From: Photobacterium aphoticum
GTDB taxonomy: Bacteria > Pseudomonadota > Gammaproteobacteria > Enterobacterales > Vibrionaceae
Direction: 5' to 3'
Length of the DNA: 64,000 nt
NCBI RefSeq assembly: GCF_001029435.1
Contig: NZ_LDOV01000020.1
Coordinates: forward strand, 62,001-126,000
Below are positions 1 through 9,928 of this stretch, piece by piece (the first letter of the stretch is position 1; every line of letters starts with the position of its first letter). The notes beneath the pieces were generated by a model. That model was not told where the DNA came from, made no database searches, and saw only the letters and a list, made by a program, of their open reading frames with translations. The position numbers and the translations under genes are program-made.

Positions 1-439
1 GGCCGTTGAACGGAATGCCCGAAATCGCAAGTGCTGCAGAAGTCGCGATCATCGTGATGATGTCTGGCTGTACGTCTGGGTTCACAGAAACCACAGTCGC
101 AATTACCTGTACTTCATTTTTGAATGAATCTGGGAATAGCGGACGGATTGGACGGTCGATAAGACGTGCAGTCAGCGTTTCGCCTTCTGAAGGACGGCCT
201 TCACGCTTGAAGAAACCACCAGGGATTTTACCTGCAGCGTAAGTACGCTCTTGGTAGTTTACTGTCAGAGGGAAAAAGTCCTGACCTTCAACTGCTTCTT
301 TTTTACCAACAACAGATACGAATACAGACGTATCGTCCATGCTAGCCATTACAGCAGCTGTCGCTTGACGAGCCATTACACCAGTTTCAAGGGTAACCGT
401 GTGGTTACCGTACTGGAAAGTCTTTACGATAGGATTCAC
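1..439 (-). CDS. pnp: Polynucleotide phosphorylase, N-terminal part
   Basis: This is the start of PNPase, the phosphorolytic 3'-5' exoribonuclease of the RNA degradosome; only about 146 residues lie inside the window, covering most of the first RNase PH-like domain. Translation of the minus strand from the GTG at 437-439 gives [20 protein letters not shown] and later segments [19 protein letters not shown] and [12 protein letters not shown], all hallmarks of PnpA. The GTG start is chosen because AAGGAA lies six bases upstream and no in-frame ATG fits the family start. It follows rpsO, as in enterics, behind a terminator and a leader hairpin. The rest of the gene runs off the left edge. Confidence 0.97.
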   Translation of the reverse strand, partial: MNPIVKTFQYGNHTVTLETGVMARQATAAVMASMDDTSVFVSVVGKKEAVEGQDFFPLTVNYQERTYAAGKIPGGFFKREGRPSEGETLTARLIDRPIRPLFPDSFKNEVQVIATVVSVNPDVQPDIITMIATSAALAISGIPFNG

Positions 440-542
440 GTGAATTTCCTTAATTATTCCGCTTTTTATTTGCGCCGTTAAGTATATCTGACACAAAGAA
501 AAGCGTCATGTGATGAAAAGCAATTTACGGCAATTTCACGTA

Positions 543-592
543 TCGCGACTAATGAAAATTCTTATTTCGGGAAGAACTGTCATTAGTCGCGA
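543..592 (-). promoter_or_regulatory. pnp leader stem-loop (probable RNase III / PNPase autoregulation site)
   Basis: A perfect 12-bp inverted repeat (543-554 with 581-592, arm TCGCGACTAATG) encloses a second short stem (559-563 with 572-576) and lies about 100 bases upstream of the pnp start. In E. coli a long leader stem-loop in this position is cut by RNase III and then used by PNPase for autorepression. Position and shape agree; cleavage itself is inferred. Confidence 0.7.
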
Positions 593-637
593 CCACTGGG
601 TCGACGAAAACGACTCGTGATAGGGCATAAACTGCAG

Positions 638-669
638 ATAAAAAGAAAGGAGCCATAAGGCTCCTTTCT
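638..669 (-). terminator. Intrinsic terminator between rpsO and pnp
   Basis: An 11-bp stem (AGAAAGGAGCC at 644-654 with its complement at 659-669), a four-base loop, and a run of U on the minus transcript. It lies directly after the rpsO stop, where E. coli has a partial terminator; read-through would feed pnp. Confidence 0.85.
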
Positions 670-679
670 AAAAGCAATC

Positions 680-949
680 TTAGCGACGTAGGCCTAGACG
701 CTTGATTAGGTCTTGGTAACGATCTAGGTTCTTACCTTTTAGGTAGTCTAGAAGTTTACGACGACGAGAAACCATGCGTAGTAGACCGCGACGGCTGTGG
801 TGGTCGTGTTTGTGGTTAGCAAAGTGACCTTGAAGGTGGTTGATCTGTGCTGTTAGCAAAGCAACCTGAACTTCAGGAGAACCAGTGTCGTTTTCGCACT
901 GCGCGTATTCAGCAACGATTGCTGCTTTAGTTTCTGCATTCAGAGACAT
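680..949 (-). CDS. rpsO: 30S ribosomal protein S15
   Basis: S15 binds the central domain of 16S rRNA early in 30S assembly and contacts 23S rRNA in bridge B4. The 89-residue product has the normal family length and the typical segments [36 protein letters not shown] and [23 protein letters not shown]. It is preceded by a strong promoter (1024-1052) with a leader of about 65-70 bases, long enough for the S15-binding pseudoknot used for autoregulation in E. coli, although I did not model the fold. It is followed by a terminator and pnp. Confidence 0.98.
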   Translation of the reverse strand: MSLNAETKAAIVAEYAQCENDTGSPEVQVALLTAQINHLQGHFANHKHDHHSRRGLLRMVSRRRKLLDYLKGKNLDRYQDLIKRLGLRR

Positions 950-1023
950 AACTCATTCCTAATACAAAATTGTTTTTAACTTGTGTCAGCCAATCTCTGA
1001 TTCAGCCGACACCCGAACCGCGG

Positions 1024-1052
1024 ATTATACGTGGAGGCCGATTGGACTACAA
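1024..1052 (-). promoter_or_regulatory. Sigma-70 promoter of rpsO(-pnp)
   Basis: On the minus strand: TTGTAG (1047-1052), a 17-base spacer, and a consensus TATAAT (1024-1029). Transcription would begin near 1017, about 68 bases before the rpsO ATG. Confidence 0.75.
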
Positions 1053-1080
1053 GTGAATAATCACACAACAGACGCGGATT

Positions 1081-1240
1081 AAGAAAAAGAGAGAAACTGA
1101 GGTGAGGAACGAATCTACAGGGACGAGGAAAAGAAAAAGCAAAGGCGAGTTGCGAGAAATGCTTCGCGCCGAGTTAGGGCGAAAAAAAGGACGGGGACGA
1201 GTCAGCGAGTTTCGAGGAAAAGCTGAGCTCTGATCTTATA
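1081..1240. repeat. Purine-rich low-complexity spacer with GACGAG-type words
   Basis: Between truB and rpsO the plus strand is about 160 bases of nearly pure purine-rich sequence built from variants of GACGAG, GCGAG and AAGAAAAAG. A 12-base word AGGGACGAGGAA (1119-1130) reappears inverted at 1358-1369. I see no ORF or RNA gene here. It looks like a decayed family of intergenic repeats. Confidence 0.5.
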
Positions 1241-1267
1241 AAACCGTCTCTGTAAATGTAAATCAAT

Positions 1268-1305
1268 CAAAAAAAATGGTTCCATGATGTAATCACAGAA
1301 CCATT
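1268..1305 (-). terminator. Intrinsic terminator after truB
   Basis: Stem AATGGTTC (1275-1282) with its complement at 1298-1305, followed by eight U on the minus transcript. It closes the metY-rimP-nusA-infB-rbfA-truB transcription unit. Confidence 0.8.
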
Positions 1306-1390
1306 CAATCAGGGCGTTACCAAAGAGCCTCAGGATCAAAGAACCGCTTTTCCGCTCTTCCTCGTCCCTAGCCCCTTAATACTCACAACC

Positions 1391-2338
1391 TTATTCCGCT
1401 TGCTCGTTCGCCATCACACGCTTTGGTGCCAGACGACCGTCACGGTCAATCACACCGACGCCGATGAACTCACGGGACTCGCCCACGGTAATACGCACTT
1501 GCGTGCCTTCCGCCGGCACAGTACCCGCATTCACTGGGTTACCGTGCAGAATGTACACCGCCGATGCCGGTACAATGTTCACTTCAGGAAGATCTTGCAC
1601 TGCCGTATCGGTTGGCAGCAACAATGGATCCAGCAGCTCACCCGGGGCAATGTCTTGCGCCTTGGCTTGCTCTAGCAGGGCTTCCAGTTGCTCAAGGGTC
1701 ACCATGCGCTCTACCGGGTAGTGAGACACACCGGTACGACGCAAGTAAGTCACGTGTGCACCGCAGCCTAGCATTTCCCCAAGATCATCAACGATGGTAC
1801 GGATGTAGGTGCCTTTTGACACATGCAGTTCCATCTCCACTTCGTTGTTGCTAAAGCGCAGCAAATCCACTGAGTAAACGGTGATTTTGCGTGACTCACG
1901 CGGCACTTCAATCCCCTCGCGGGCATATTCGTACAGCTTACGACCTTGGTATTTCAGCGCCGAGTACATCGACGGGATCTGATCCGTCGTGCCACGGAAC
2001 TTGGCAATGCAACGCTCCAGCTGACCACGGTCAACCTTCACTTCACGGGTTTCCACCACTTCACCGTCAGAGTCTGACGTGTCCGTACGCTCACCTAATT
2101 TGGCAACCACACGGTAACGCTTGTCTGAATCAAGCAGGAACTGGGAAAACTTCGTCGCTTCACCAAAGCAGATTGGCAACATACCGGTAGCCAGCGGATC
2201 CAATGCACCCGTATGACCGGCTTTTTGCGCAAAGAAGATACGCTTTACTTTTTGCAGGACATCATTCGAGCTGAATCCTGTTGGCTTATCCAGCAGGATC
2301 ACACCATCGATTGGACGGCCCTTACGACGACGTGCCAT
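1391..2338 (-). CDS. truB: tRNA pseudouridine(55) synthase TruB
   Basis: TruB makes pseudouridine 55 in the T-loop of tRNAs and also acts as a tRNA folding chaperone. The 315-residue product carries the family motif [15 protein letters not shown] with the catalytic aspartate at about residue 47, the N-terminal [15 protein letters not shown] block, and [14 protein letters not shown]-terminal PUA-like domain follows from about residue 250 ([12 protein letters not shown]). The ATG lies 3 bases after the rbfA stop, so translation is probably coupled. This is the last gene of the long nusA-infB operon, as in E. coli except that rpsO has its own promoter here too. Confidence 0.98.
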   Translation of the reverse strand: MARRRKGRPIDGVILLDKPTGFSSNDVLQKVKRIFFAQKAGHTGALDPLATGMLPICFGEATKFSQFLLDSDKRYRVVAKLGERTDTSDSDGEVVETREVKVDRGQLERCIAKFRGTTDQIPSMYSALKYQGRKLYEYAREGIEVPRESRKITVYSVDLLRFSNNEVEMELHVSKGTYIRTIVDDLGEMLGCGAHVTYLRRTGVSHYPVERMVTLEQLEALLEQAKAQDIAPGELLDPLLLPTDTAVQDLPEVNIVPASAVYILHGNPVNAGTVPAEGTQVRITVGESREFIGVGVIDRDGRLAPKRVMANEQAE

Positions 2339-2341
2339 GGA

Positions 2342-2740
2342 TTACTCCTCGTCTTTCGACTGAGGTTCATCACCACGGCGTTCTTCATCATCACGTACTG
2401 CTTTCGACACAAGGTTAGAAATACGCATACCTTCAGTCAGAGACTTATCGAAGATGAAGTTTAGCTCTGGCGTCACACGTAGACGAATTTCTTTGCCTAG
2501 TAGGGAACGGATGTACGGTGCCATTTCACGCAGTGCCGCTAGACTTTCTTCTGCTGTCTGCTCGCCCACAGTAAAGAAGGTCACGTACACTTTTGCGTAG
2601 TTCATATCACGAGATACATCCACACTTGAAATGGTTGTCATACCAATGCGTGAATCTTTAATTTCGCGCTGCAAGATCACCGCTAGCTCTTTTTGTAGCT
2701 GCTGGGCAACACGTTGCGTGCGGCTGAATTCTTTTGACAT
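2342..2740 (-). CDS. rbfA: 30S ribosome-binding factor RbfA
   Basis: RbfA binds pre-30S particles near helix 1/44 and is needed for late 16S maturation and cold adaptation. The 132-residue product begins [18 protein letters not shown] and contains the KH-like core with [27 protein letters not shown] features, then [17 protein letters not shown], all typical. The C-terminus is acidic and charged ([16 protein letters not shown]). It lies between infB and truB, with a UUCG hairpin in the gap to infB. Confidence 0.98.
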   Translation of the reverse strand: MSKEFSRTQRVAQQLQKELAVILQREIKDSRIGMTTISSVDVSRDMNYAKVYVTFFTVGEQTAEESLAALREMAPYIRSLLGKEIRLRVTPELNFIFDKSLTEGMRISNLVSKAVRDDEERRGDEPQSKDEE

Positions 2741-2775
2741 GCAAGTCCTCTCTTAGAGATCACTCTCTTGAAAGA

Positions 2776-2797
2776 ATGGGGAGCCGAAGCTCCCCAT
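2776..2797 (-). terminator. Stable cUUCGg hairpin between infB and rbfA
   Basis: A 7-bp GC-rich stem (GGGGAGC / GCTCCCC) closes a C(UUCG)G tetraloop on the minus transcript; two flanking AT pairs extend it. The following ATTCTTTC is a poor U-tract, so this may be a weak terminator or an RNA-processing and stability element inside the operon. Confidence 0.55.
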
Positions 2798-2836
2798 AAT
2801 ATTAGTTGTTATAAAACAGCTTGTAGTTCACGAAAA

Positions 2837-5596
2837 TTAATCAAGCGTACGCTGGATTTCGATGATTTCGTAAACTTCGATCTGGTCACCCACGCGAACA
2901 TCGTTGTAGTTCTTAACGCCGATACCACACTCGTAGCCGTTCTTCACTTCTTGTACGTCATCTTTGAAACGACGTAGTGATTCTAGCTCACCTTCGTAGA
3001 TAACCACGTTATCACGCAGTACGCGGATTGGGTTGCTACGCTTGATGGTACCTTCAGTCACCATACAACCTGCGATTGCGCCCAGTTTCGGTGACTTAAA
3101 TACGTCACGTACTTCAGCAAGACCAATGATCTCTTGCTTGAATTCTGGAGACAGCATACCGCCCATCGCCGCTTTAACTTCGTCGATTAGCTGGTAGATG
3201 ATTGAGTAGTAACGAAGATCTAGGTTCTCAGTTTCGATTGTCTTACGTGCAGATGCATCAGCACGTACGTTGAAACCAAGTACGATCGCGTTAGAAGCTG
3301 CAGCAAGTACCGCGTCAGTTTCGGTGATACCACCTACACCTGAACCTACGATGTTTACTTTCACTTCGTCAGTAGACAACTTACGTAGTGAGTCAGCAAT
3401 CGCTTCTACAGAACCCTGTACGTCAGCTTTCAGTACAACGTTCAGTTCAGCGACTTCACCGGCAGCCATGTTAGAGAACATGTTTTCCAGTTTCGCTTTC
3501 TGCTGGCGAGCCAGTTTCACGTCACGGAATTTGCCTTGACGGTATAGTGCTACTTCACGCGCTTTACGCTCGTCACGTACCACTGTCGCTTCGTCACCTG
3601 ATGATGGCACGCCAGACAGACCTAGGATCTCAACTGGGATAGATGGACCTGCAGATTCAATCTCACGACCTAGCTCATCACGCATCGCACGTACTCGACC
3701 GTGCTCTAGACCACAAAGAACGATGTCGCCCTTACGTAGCGTACCTTCCTGAACAAGAACAGTCGCAACAGGACCACGGCCTTTATCTAGACGTGATTCA
3801 ACCACAACACCCTTCGCCATGCCTTCTTGAACTGCAGTCAGTTCAAGAATTTCAGCTTGCAGAAGGATAGCTTCAAGTAGGCCATCAATGTTCGTACCCT
3901 GCTTCGCAGAGATGTGAACGAACATGTTTTCGCCGCCCCACTCTTCAGGCATAACGTCGTACTGAGCTAGCTCATTCTTAACGTTGTCTGGGTTTGCGTC
4001 TTCTTTATCGATCTTGTTCACAGCAACGATTAGCGGTACACCTGCCGCTTTCGCGTGCTGGATTGCTTCGATTGTCTGTGGCATTACACCATCGTCCGCA
4101 GCAACAACAAGAACAACGATATCCGTTGCCTGTGCACCACGTGCACGCATTGCGGTAAACGCGGCGTGTCCCGGTGTATCTAGGAAGGTGATCATACCGT
4201 TGTCAGTTTCAACGTGGTATGCACCGATGTGCTGGGTAATACCGCCCGCTTCGCCCGCTGCAACGTGTGCTTTACGGATGTAGTCAAGGGTAGATGTCTT
4301 ACCGTGGTCAACGTGACCCATGATGGTCACAACTGGCGCACGTGGAACCGCTACAAGGTCAGCATCGCGGTCAGACAGAACGGCTTCTTCAAGCTCGTTT
4401 TCTTTACGCAGGATAACTTTGTGGCCCATTTCTTCTGCAACCAGTGCCGCCGTTTCTTGGTCGATCACTTGGTTGATAGTCGCCATGGCACCCATCTTCA
4501 TCATCACTTTGATAACTTCAACGCCTTTAACAGACATCTTGTTAGCCAGTTCAGATACAACGATAGTTTCGCCAATTACCACGTCTTGTTTAGCAACGGT
4601 CGCTGTTTTGTCGAAGCCGTGCTGCATAGACGTTGGTTTAGCCATCTGCTTACCACGACCACCGCGCTGATTGCGGCCACCGCGTGCGTTCGCATTGCGA
4701 TCGTCTTGCTTAGCAGCTGGTTTCTTTTTCTTACGACGACGAGCGCCTTCTTCTTTACGATCTTGTTCGTCTTCCGCCGCGCGCGCGTAGGTTGACGTTG
4801 TAGTATGGTAGTCTGTTTTATCCATATTACCTTTTTCCTGGTCAGCCTGTGACCAGTTCTTTTCGTTCATTTCTGCCATTTTGCGTGCCTCTTCTAGCTG
4901 ACGCTGACTCTCTTCTTCGGCTTTACGCTTGGCTTCCTCTTCCCGGCGACGTTGTAGCGCCTCGGCATCTATCTTAGCCTGTTCATCAGCGGCGGCGCGT
5001 TTGGCTTTTTCTTCAGCCAATCGCTTTTCTTCAGTGTTACGCTTCTGCTTTTCCTCAGCATCACGCTTCACTTTCTGTTCTGCATCTTGCTTAGCCTGTT
5101 CTTCAGCTAAACGCGTTTCTTGAGCAGCGCGTTGTGCGGCTTCTTCAGCCTCACGCTTAGCTTGCTCTTCAGCTTCACGCTTGGCAGCTTCTTCGGCTGC
5201 TCGCTGAGCGGCAAGTTCTGCTTCACGCACAGCGGTATCTTCCGCTAGACGCTTCGCTTCTTCCGCGGCACGCTGTTCTTCTTCAAGCGCAGATCGCTTA
5301 ACGTAGGTGCGCTTTTTGCGCACTTCTACCTGAACACTTTTATTCTTGCCACCAGAGCCCGAAACACTCAGCGTGCTTCGGGTCTTACGTTGCAAAGTAA
5401 GGCGTGTAGGGGCCTCGCCAGTGCTGCTTTCACCACCATGTTCTTTCTTCAGGTGGACAAGCAGCGCCTGTTTTTCTTTTTGGCTTACGCTATCTTCAGC
5501 TTTCTTGCTAATACCAGCATCGGCAAACTGTTGAAGCAAACGGTCAATCTGCGTGCCGATTTCCTCGGCTAATGCTTTAACTGTAACCTCTGACAT
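2837..5596 (-). CDS. infB: Translation initiation factor IF-2
   Basis: IF-2 is the GTPase that brings fMet-tRNA to the 30S subunit and promotes subunit joining. The 919-residue product is slightly longer than the E. coli protein (890). Order: IF2_N domain (about 1-50), a long Ala/Glu/Arg-rich segment of imperfect [15 protein letters not shown] repeats (about 105-240) that is probably helical and extended, a basic linker ([13 protein letters not shown]), a second IF2_N-like region, then the G domain with GHVDHGKT near residue 425, DTPGHAAF and NKID, and the C-terminal domains that bind fMet-tRNA. It sits between nusA and rbfA in the conserved operon. Confidence 0.98.
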   Translation of the reverse strand: MSEVTVKALAEEIGTQIDRLLQQFADAGISKKAEDSVSQKEKQALLVHLKKEHGGESSTGEAPTRLTLQRKTRSTLSVSGSGGKNKSVQVEVRKKRTYVKRSALEEEQRAAEEAKRLAEDTAVREAELAAQRAAEEAAKREAEEQAKREAEEAAQRAAQETRLAEEQAKQDAEQKVKRDAEEKQKRNTEEKRLAEEKAKRAAADEQAKIDAEALQRRREEEAKRKAEEESQRQLEEARKMAEMNEKNWSQADQEKGNMDKTDYHTTTSTYARAAEDEQDRKEEGARRRKKKKPAAKQDDRNANARGGRNQRGGRGKQMAKPTSMQHGFDKTATVAKQDVVIGETIVVSELANKMSVKGVEVIKVMMKMGAMATINQVIDQETAALVAEEMGHKVILRKENELEEAVLSDRDADLVAVPRAPVVTIMGHVDHGKTSTLDYIRKAHVAAGEAGGITQHIGAYHVETDNGMITFLDTPGHAAFTAMRARGAQATDIVVLVVAADDGVMPQTIEAIQHAKAAGVPLIVAVNKIDKEDANPDNVKNELAQYDVMPEEWGGENMFVHISAKQGTNIDGLLEAILLQAEILELTAVQEGMAKGVVVESRLDKGRGPVATVLVQEGTLRKGDIVLCGLEHGRVRAMRDELGREIESAGPSIPVEILGLSGVPSSGDEATVVRDERKAREVALYRQGKFRDVKLARQQKAKLENMFSNMAAGEVAELNVVLKADVQGSVEAIADSLRKLSTDEVKVNIVGSGVGGITETDAVLAAASNAIVLGFNVRADASARKTIETENLDLRYYSIIYQLIDEVKAAMGGMLSPEFKQEIIGLAEVRDVFKSPKLGAIAGCMVTEGTIKRSNPIRVLRDNVVIYEGELESLRRFKDDVQEVKNGYECGIGVKNYNDVRVGDQIEVYEIIEIQRTLD

Positions 5597-5624
5597 GCTG
5601 CTCCTCCCTTGCGATTAATATTTT

Positions 5625-7112
5625 TTAAGCTTCGTCACTGAACCAGCAGATGTTACGAGCAGCCATGATTAGCTCGCCCGCTTTTGCTTCATCTAGGCCT
5701 TCGATGTCAGTCAGATCATCGGTACCCTGATCAGCAAGATCTTCCAGTGTGCATACGCCTTTCGCAGCCAGTTTGAACGCAAGTTCACGTTCTAGACCTT
5801 CAAGACCTAGCAGATCTTCTGCAGGCTCTAGACCTTCGAACTGCTCTTCTTGTGCAAGGGCAAGCGTGGTTAGCGCTTCTTTTGCACGGTCACGTAGAGC
5901 GTTTACAGTGTCTTCATCCAGACCGTCAACCGCCATTAGCTCAGCAACAGGTACGTAAGCAATTTCTTCTAGCGTAGTGAAACCTTCTTCAACCAGTACC
6001 GTTGCGAAGTCTTCATCGATGTCTAGGTGCTTAGTGAACGCTTCGATTGACTCTTGCGCTTCTTCAGCATGCTTCTTCTGTAGATCTTCTACAGTCATTA
6101 CGTTCAGTTCCCAGCCAGTTAGCTGAGAGGCTAGACGAATGTTCTGACCGCTACGGCCGATTGCTTGAGCAAGGTTGTCCTTCTCTACAGCAATGTCCAT
6201 AGTGTGGTTGTCTTCATCAACGATGATAGAGCTCACTTCAGCCGGAGCCATTGCGTTGATCACGTACTGTGCTGGGTTTTCGTCCCAAAGTACGATATCG
6301 ATACGCTCGCCGCCTAGCTCACCAGATACAGCCTGAACACGCGCACCGCGCATACCCACACATGCACCCACTGGGTCAATACGCTTGTCGTTGGTTTTCA
6401 CTGCGATTTTCGCACGAGAACCTGGATCACGCGCCGCGCCCATCAGTTCGATCATCTCTTCGCCGATTTCTGGCACTTCGATGCGGAACAGTTCAGACAG
6501 CATGTCTGGCTTAGAGCGGGTCATGAATAGCTGGAAACCACGCGCTTCTGGGCGTACAGCATACAGCAAACCACGAACACGGTCACCTGGACGGAAGTTT
6601 TCACGAGGTAGCTGATCGTCACGTAGGATAACCGCTTCTGCGTTGCTACCCAGGTCGATGATCACAGCATCACGGTTCACTTTCTTAACCACACCGGTGA
6701 TTAGCTCACCTTCGTTGTCGATGAACTGCTCAACGATCTGTGCGCGCTCAGCTTCACGTACTTTCTGTACGATCACTTGCTTCGCCGTCTGCGTGGTAAT
6801 ACGGTCAAACGTTACAGATTGGATTTCTTCTTCAACAAAACCACCTAGTTCGATAGTTTCATCGTCGTACTGCGCCGCTTCAATGGTCATTTCTAGCGTA
6901 GGTTGAGTCACCTCTTCTACCGCTTTCCAGCGACGGAAGGTTTCAAATTCGCCTGTTTTACGGTCGATTTGAACGCGTACATCAATTTCTGCTTCGTGTT
7001 TTTTCTTTGTTGCTGTTGCCAGCGCGATCTCTAGTGCTTCGAAGATACGCTCACGAGGAACAGCTTTTTCGTTGGATACCGCTTCAACGACAGCCAAGAT
7101 TTCTTTGTTCAT
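5625..7112 (-). CDS. nusA: Transcription termination/antitermination factor NusA
   Basis: NusA binds RNA polymerase, promotes pausing and intrinsic termination, and supports rRNA antitermination with NusB/E/G. The 495-residue product shows the N-terminal polymerase-binding domain (starting [20 protein letters not shown]), an S1 domain around 135-200 ([21 protein letters not shown]), two KH domains ([31 protein letters not shown]), and two C-terminal acidic repeats ([37 protein letters not shown]) that bind alpha-CTD in E. coli. It lies between rimP and infB with short gaps. Confidence 0.98.
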   Translation of the reverse strand: MNKEILAVVEAVSNEKAVPRERIFEALEIALATATKKKHEAEIDVRVQIDRKTGEFETFRRWKAVEEVTQPTLEMTIEAAQYDDETIELGGFVEEEIQSVTFDRITTQTAKQVIVQKVREAERAQIVEQFIDNEGELITGVVKKVNRDAVIIDLGSNAEAVILRDDQLPRENFRPGDRVRGLLYAVRPEARGFQLFMTRSKPDMLSELFRIEVPEIGEEMIELMGAARDPGSRAKIAVKTNDKRIDPVGACVGMRGARVQAVSGELGGERIDIVLWDENPAQYVINAMAPAEVSSIIVDEDNHTMDIAVEKDNLAQAIGRSGQNIRLASQLTGWELNVMTVEDLQKKHAEEAQESIEAFTKHLDIDEDFATVLVEEGFTTLEEIAYVPVAELMAVDGLDEDTVNALRDRAKEALTTLALAQEEQFEGLEPAEDLLGLEGLERELAFKLAAKGVCTLEDLADQGTDDLTDIEGLDEAKAGELIMAARNICWFSDEA

Positions 7113-7134
7113 TTCTAATGCCCCAATTTAGCGG

Positions 7135-7590
7135 TTAGAACTTTGGAACCAGGTTGGCCTTGGAAATATTGCTCAGTGCAAATGTTTCTTCATTGCCATC
7201 AACGTTTAATGTGACAAGCTCACCGTCAACGGTCACGATGTCACCTTTCCACTTACGACGGTTGCCCATCGCCATTTTCAACACCAGGCTGACCTCGTGG
7301 CCAATAAACTGTTGGTAATGTGCGGCTTTAAATAGCGGCCTTTCTAGACCAGGGGAGGAAACCTCCAGGTGGTAAGCAACAGTAATTGGATCTTCAACGT
7401 CCATTACTGCACTGATCTGGCGGCTCACTTCAGCACAATCTTCAACGGTAATACCGTTTTCGTGATCGATAAAAACACGCAGTGTGGAGTGCTCACCGGC
7501 ACGGATAAATTCCAAACCGACTAACTCATAGCCTGTTGCCGTTACTGGCGCTTCAAGCAGTTCGGTTAATTGCATCTCTAAAGCTGTCAA
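7135..7590 (-). CDS. rimP: Ribosome maturation factor RimP
   Basis: RimP is needed for efficient assembly of the 30S subunit around S12 and the central pseudoknot. The 151-residue product contains [43 protein letters not shown] and [14 protein letters not shown], diagnostic for the family. The start is taken as TTG at 7588-7590, because the residues after it ([15 protein letters not shown]) align with the E. coli N-terminus and a G-rich ribosome-binding site lies just upstream; an ATG five codons later has no room for one. It heads the rimP-nusA-infB unit behind two terminator-like hairpins. Confidence 0.95.
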   Translation of the reverse strand: MTALEMQLTELLEAPVTATGYELVGLEFIRAGEHSTLRVFIDHENGITVEDCAEVSRQISAVMDVEDPITVAYHLEVSSPGLERPLFKAAHYQQFIGHEVSLVLKMAMGNRRKWKGDIVTVDGELVTLNVDGNEETFALSNISKANLVPKF

Positions 7591-7607
7591 GACAACCCCC
7601 CGGAAAC

Positions 7608-7628
7608 AAAAAAAGGGCTATAAAGCCC
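7608..7628 (-). terminator. Terminator-like hairpin just ahead of rimP
   Basis: GGGCT (7615-7619) pairs with AGCCC (7624-7628), followed by seven U on the minus transcript. Only about 18 bases before the rimP start, so it probably acts as an attenuator of tRNA read-through rather than a final stop. Confidence 0.65.
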
Positions 7629-7661
7629 AGGAGATATCTGAATGGTCATATTTCAGATAAT

Positions 7662-7685
7662 AAAAAACCCCGAATTACGGGGTTT
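7662..7685 (-). terminator. Terminator after initiator tRNA
   Basis: AAACCCCG (7665-7672) pairs with CGGGGTTT (7678-7685), with a U-run beyond it on the minus transcript. It follows metY; the rimP operon must be read through it or start from an unrecognised promoter. Confidence 0.75.
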
Positions 7686-7770
7686 AATATCACTGGACCC
7701 TGAATACCAAAGCAGTGACGCTGTGGTAGAAAAAACAAGCTTCATTAAGAATAGTTGTTTTTTCGGAAAG

Positions 7771-7847
<77 letters not shown>

Positions 7848-7909
7848 TCCGTAATCTGGCGATGATTATATCGCTCAGAGGTTACTCTTTCAAGTGAGTA
7901 ACGGAATAA

Positions 7910-7994
7910 TGGTGCCGAGAAGGGGACTTGAACCCCTACACCTTACGGCACTAGCACCTCATGCTAGCGTGTCTACCAATTTCACCATCTCGGC
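7910..7994 (-). tRNA. leuU: tRNA-Leu (GAG)
   Basis: Reverse complement gives an 85-base class II tRNA beginning GCCGAGATGGTGAAATTGG, with a long variable arm, GGTTCAAGTCC T-loop and encoded CCA. The anticodon loop ATGAGGT places GAG at the anticodon. It lies between secG and metY, the position of leuU in E. coli. Confidence 0.96.
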
Positions 7995-8006
7995 TAAAAT
8001 CTGAAG

Positions 8007-8339
8007 TTACTGAGGAATGTCACTGTTAACGGGTGCAGTCTCAGTTTTTTCAATTACTTGCTCAGTTGCTGGGGCACCTAGGTTTTCCCAACCGCTGGTT
8101 TCATTTGCTTGCTTGGCACTCATGTTGCCCAGTACAAGACTGATAATGAAGAAAATTGTTGCAAGAATTGCGGTCATTCGGGTTAAAAAGTTACCGGAGC
8201 CGCTTGCGCCAAACAGTGTACCTGATGCGCCTGCGCCGAATGAAGCTCCCATATCTGCGCCTTTACCTTGTTGAACCAGTACTAGGCCAATTACACCAAG
8301 CGCAGCCAACAGATAAATCACAAGTAGAATTTCGTACAT
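8007..8339 (-). CDS. secG: Protein translocase subunit SecG
   Basis: SecG is the small, non-essential subunit of the SecYEG channel that eases SecA-driven export. The 110-residue product has two membrane helices (YEILLVIYLLAALGVIGLVLVQ; MTAILATIFFIISLVLG) separated by the Gly/Ala/Ser-rich GADMGASFGAGASGTLFGASG loop that defines the family, and an acidic tail. A good sigma-70 promoter lies about 85 bases upstream; leuU follows after 12 bases, so the mRNA probably carries both tRNAs. Confidence 0.97.
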   Translation of the reverse strand: MYEILLVIYLLAALGVIGLVLVQQGKGADMGASFGAGASGTLFGASGSGNFLTRMTAILATIFFIISLVLGNMSAKQANETSGWENLGAPATEQVIEKTETAPVNSDIPQ

Positions 8340-8421
8340 GTTTCCACCTATGGTTAAATTGTTGTGCCGGCTTTGCCAACAAAGCAGTGCCAGCGCACCC
8401 CTTCCCTCAGGAGCGGGATGA

Positions 8422-8450
8422 ATACTAACGAAACCGCTTTACAGTGACAA
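8422..8450 (-). promoter_or_regulatory. Sigma-70 promoter of secG-leuU-metY
   Basis: Minus strand TTGTCA (8445-8450), 17-base spacer, TAGTAT (8422-8427). It lies between glmM and secG, consistent with a separate transcription start for secG and the downstream tRNA genes. Confidence 0.7.
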
Positions 8451-8528
8451 GTAAAATTTCATGAAAAAGTCTACGCCATGAATTACTTGTCGAACTTTTA
8501 GACAAAACCAGCACTAAGTTTAGGATTA

Positions 8529-9866
8529 TCAGCAGTTATCTTTCACTGCCTGAGCAATCTGCAATGCAGACGCTTGTACCAAATCAGCATCTTCCCCTTC
8601 CACCATCACGCGGATCAACGGTTCTGTGCCAGACTTGCGAAGCAACACACGTCCCTTCTCTCCCAGTTTAGCTTCTACGGCTGCTTGTGCCGCCAAAACT
8701 GCCTCAGATTCAAGCGGGTTGCTCTCACCAGCGAAACGAACATTTTCCAGTACTTGTGGGTACATGGTCATGCCATCGGCCAGCTCTTTCAGTGACATCT
8801 TACTACCAACAATCGATGCCATCACCTGCAATGCAGCAACAATGCCGTCACCGGTGGTCACTTTATCGAGCAAAATCACGTGGCCAGAGTTTTCTGCACC
8901 AATAAGCCAACCGTGGTTTTGTAGCTCTTCCATCACGTAGCGGTCACCCACTTTCGCGCGAACGAACGGAATACCCAGGTTTTTCAGGGCATTTTCCATA
9001 CCTAGGTTGGTCATCAGTGTACCAACCACGCCGCCTTTTAGCTCACCACGGCGCAGGGCATCACGGGCAATGATGTAGGCAATCTGATCACCATCAATCT
9101 TGTTGCCTTCTTCGTCCACCATGATAAGACGGTCGCCGTCACCATCCAGCGCCACACCAAAGTCCGCTTTTTCTTCCACAACTTTGGCTTGCAGTGCCGC
9201 CACATCTGTCGCGCCCACTTTATCGTTGATGTTGGTGCCGTTTGGCTCACAACCGATAGTGATCACTTCCGCACCCAACTCTTTAAAGACGTTAGGGGCA
9301 ATGTGGTACGTGGCACCGTGCGCACAGTCCACCACAATTTTGTAGCCCGCCAAATCGTATTTGGTTGGGAAAGTGCCTTTACAGAACTCGATGTAACGGC
9401 CCGCCGCATCGTTAATACGGTACGCTTTACCCAACAGGGCAGATTCCACACACGTCAGCGGCTTTTCCATCTCTTCTTCAATGGCCATTTCCACTTCATC
9501 CGGCAGCTTGGTGCCTTCTGAGGAGAAGAATTTGATGCCATTGTCGTAGTACGGGTTGTGCGATGCAGAAATCACGATACCGGCTTCTGCACGGAAAGTG
9601 CGCGTCAGGTAAGCCACCGCAGGGGTTGGCATTGGGCCTGTGAACGCCGCTTGCAAGCCTGCTGCCGCGAGGCCCGCTTCCAATGCAGATTCCAGCATGT
9701 AACCAGAAATACGCGTATCTTTACCAATGATGACCTTACGTGTACCTTGTTTGGCCAAAACACGGCCTGCCGCCCAACCTAGCTTCAAAACAAAGTCCGG
9801 CGTGATCGGTGCCTGACCGACTAAACCACGTACGCCATCCGTACCAAAGAACTTACGTTCTGTCAT
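8529..9866 (-). CDS. glmM: Phosphoglucosamine mutase
   Basis: GlmM interconverts glucosamine-6-phosphate and glucosamine-1-phosphate on the way to UDP-GlcNAc for peptidoglycan and LPS. The 445-residue product has the alpha-phosphohexomutase active-site loop [17 protein letters not shown] with the phosphoserine at residue 102, the metal loop [13 protein letters not shown], the sugar-binding GAENSGHVI and the phosphate-binding [15 protein letters not shown] is preceded by AGGAGCG. It follows folP by 62 bases and is probably transcribed with it. Confidence 0.98.
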   Translation of the reverse strand: MTERKFFGTDGVRGLVGQAPITPDFVLKLGWAAGRVLAKQGTRKVIIGKDTRISGYMLESALEAGLAAAGLQAAFTGPMPTPAVAYLTRTFRAEAGIVISASHNPYYDNGIKFFSSEGTKLPDEVEMAIEEEMEKPLTCVESALLGKAYRINDAAGRYIEFCKGTFPTKYDLAGYKIVVDCAHGATYHIAPNVFKELGAEVITIGCEPNGTNINDKVGATDVAALQAKVVEEKADFGVALDGDGDRLIMVDEEGNKIDGDQIAYIIARDALRRGELKGGVVGTLMTNLGMENALKNLGIPFVRAKVGDRYVMEELQNHGWLIGAENSGHVILLDKVTTGDGIVAALQVMASIVGSKMSLKELADGMTMYPQVLENVRFAGESNPLESEAVLAAQAAVEAKLGEKGRVLLRKSGTEPLIRVMVEGEDADLVQASALQIAQAVKDNC

Positions 9867-9928
9867 GATTCGCTCCTAGCAAATTTTATTAACCCGCGCG
9901 TCTTCGTCTTACTGCCTGCATGGCTCGA

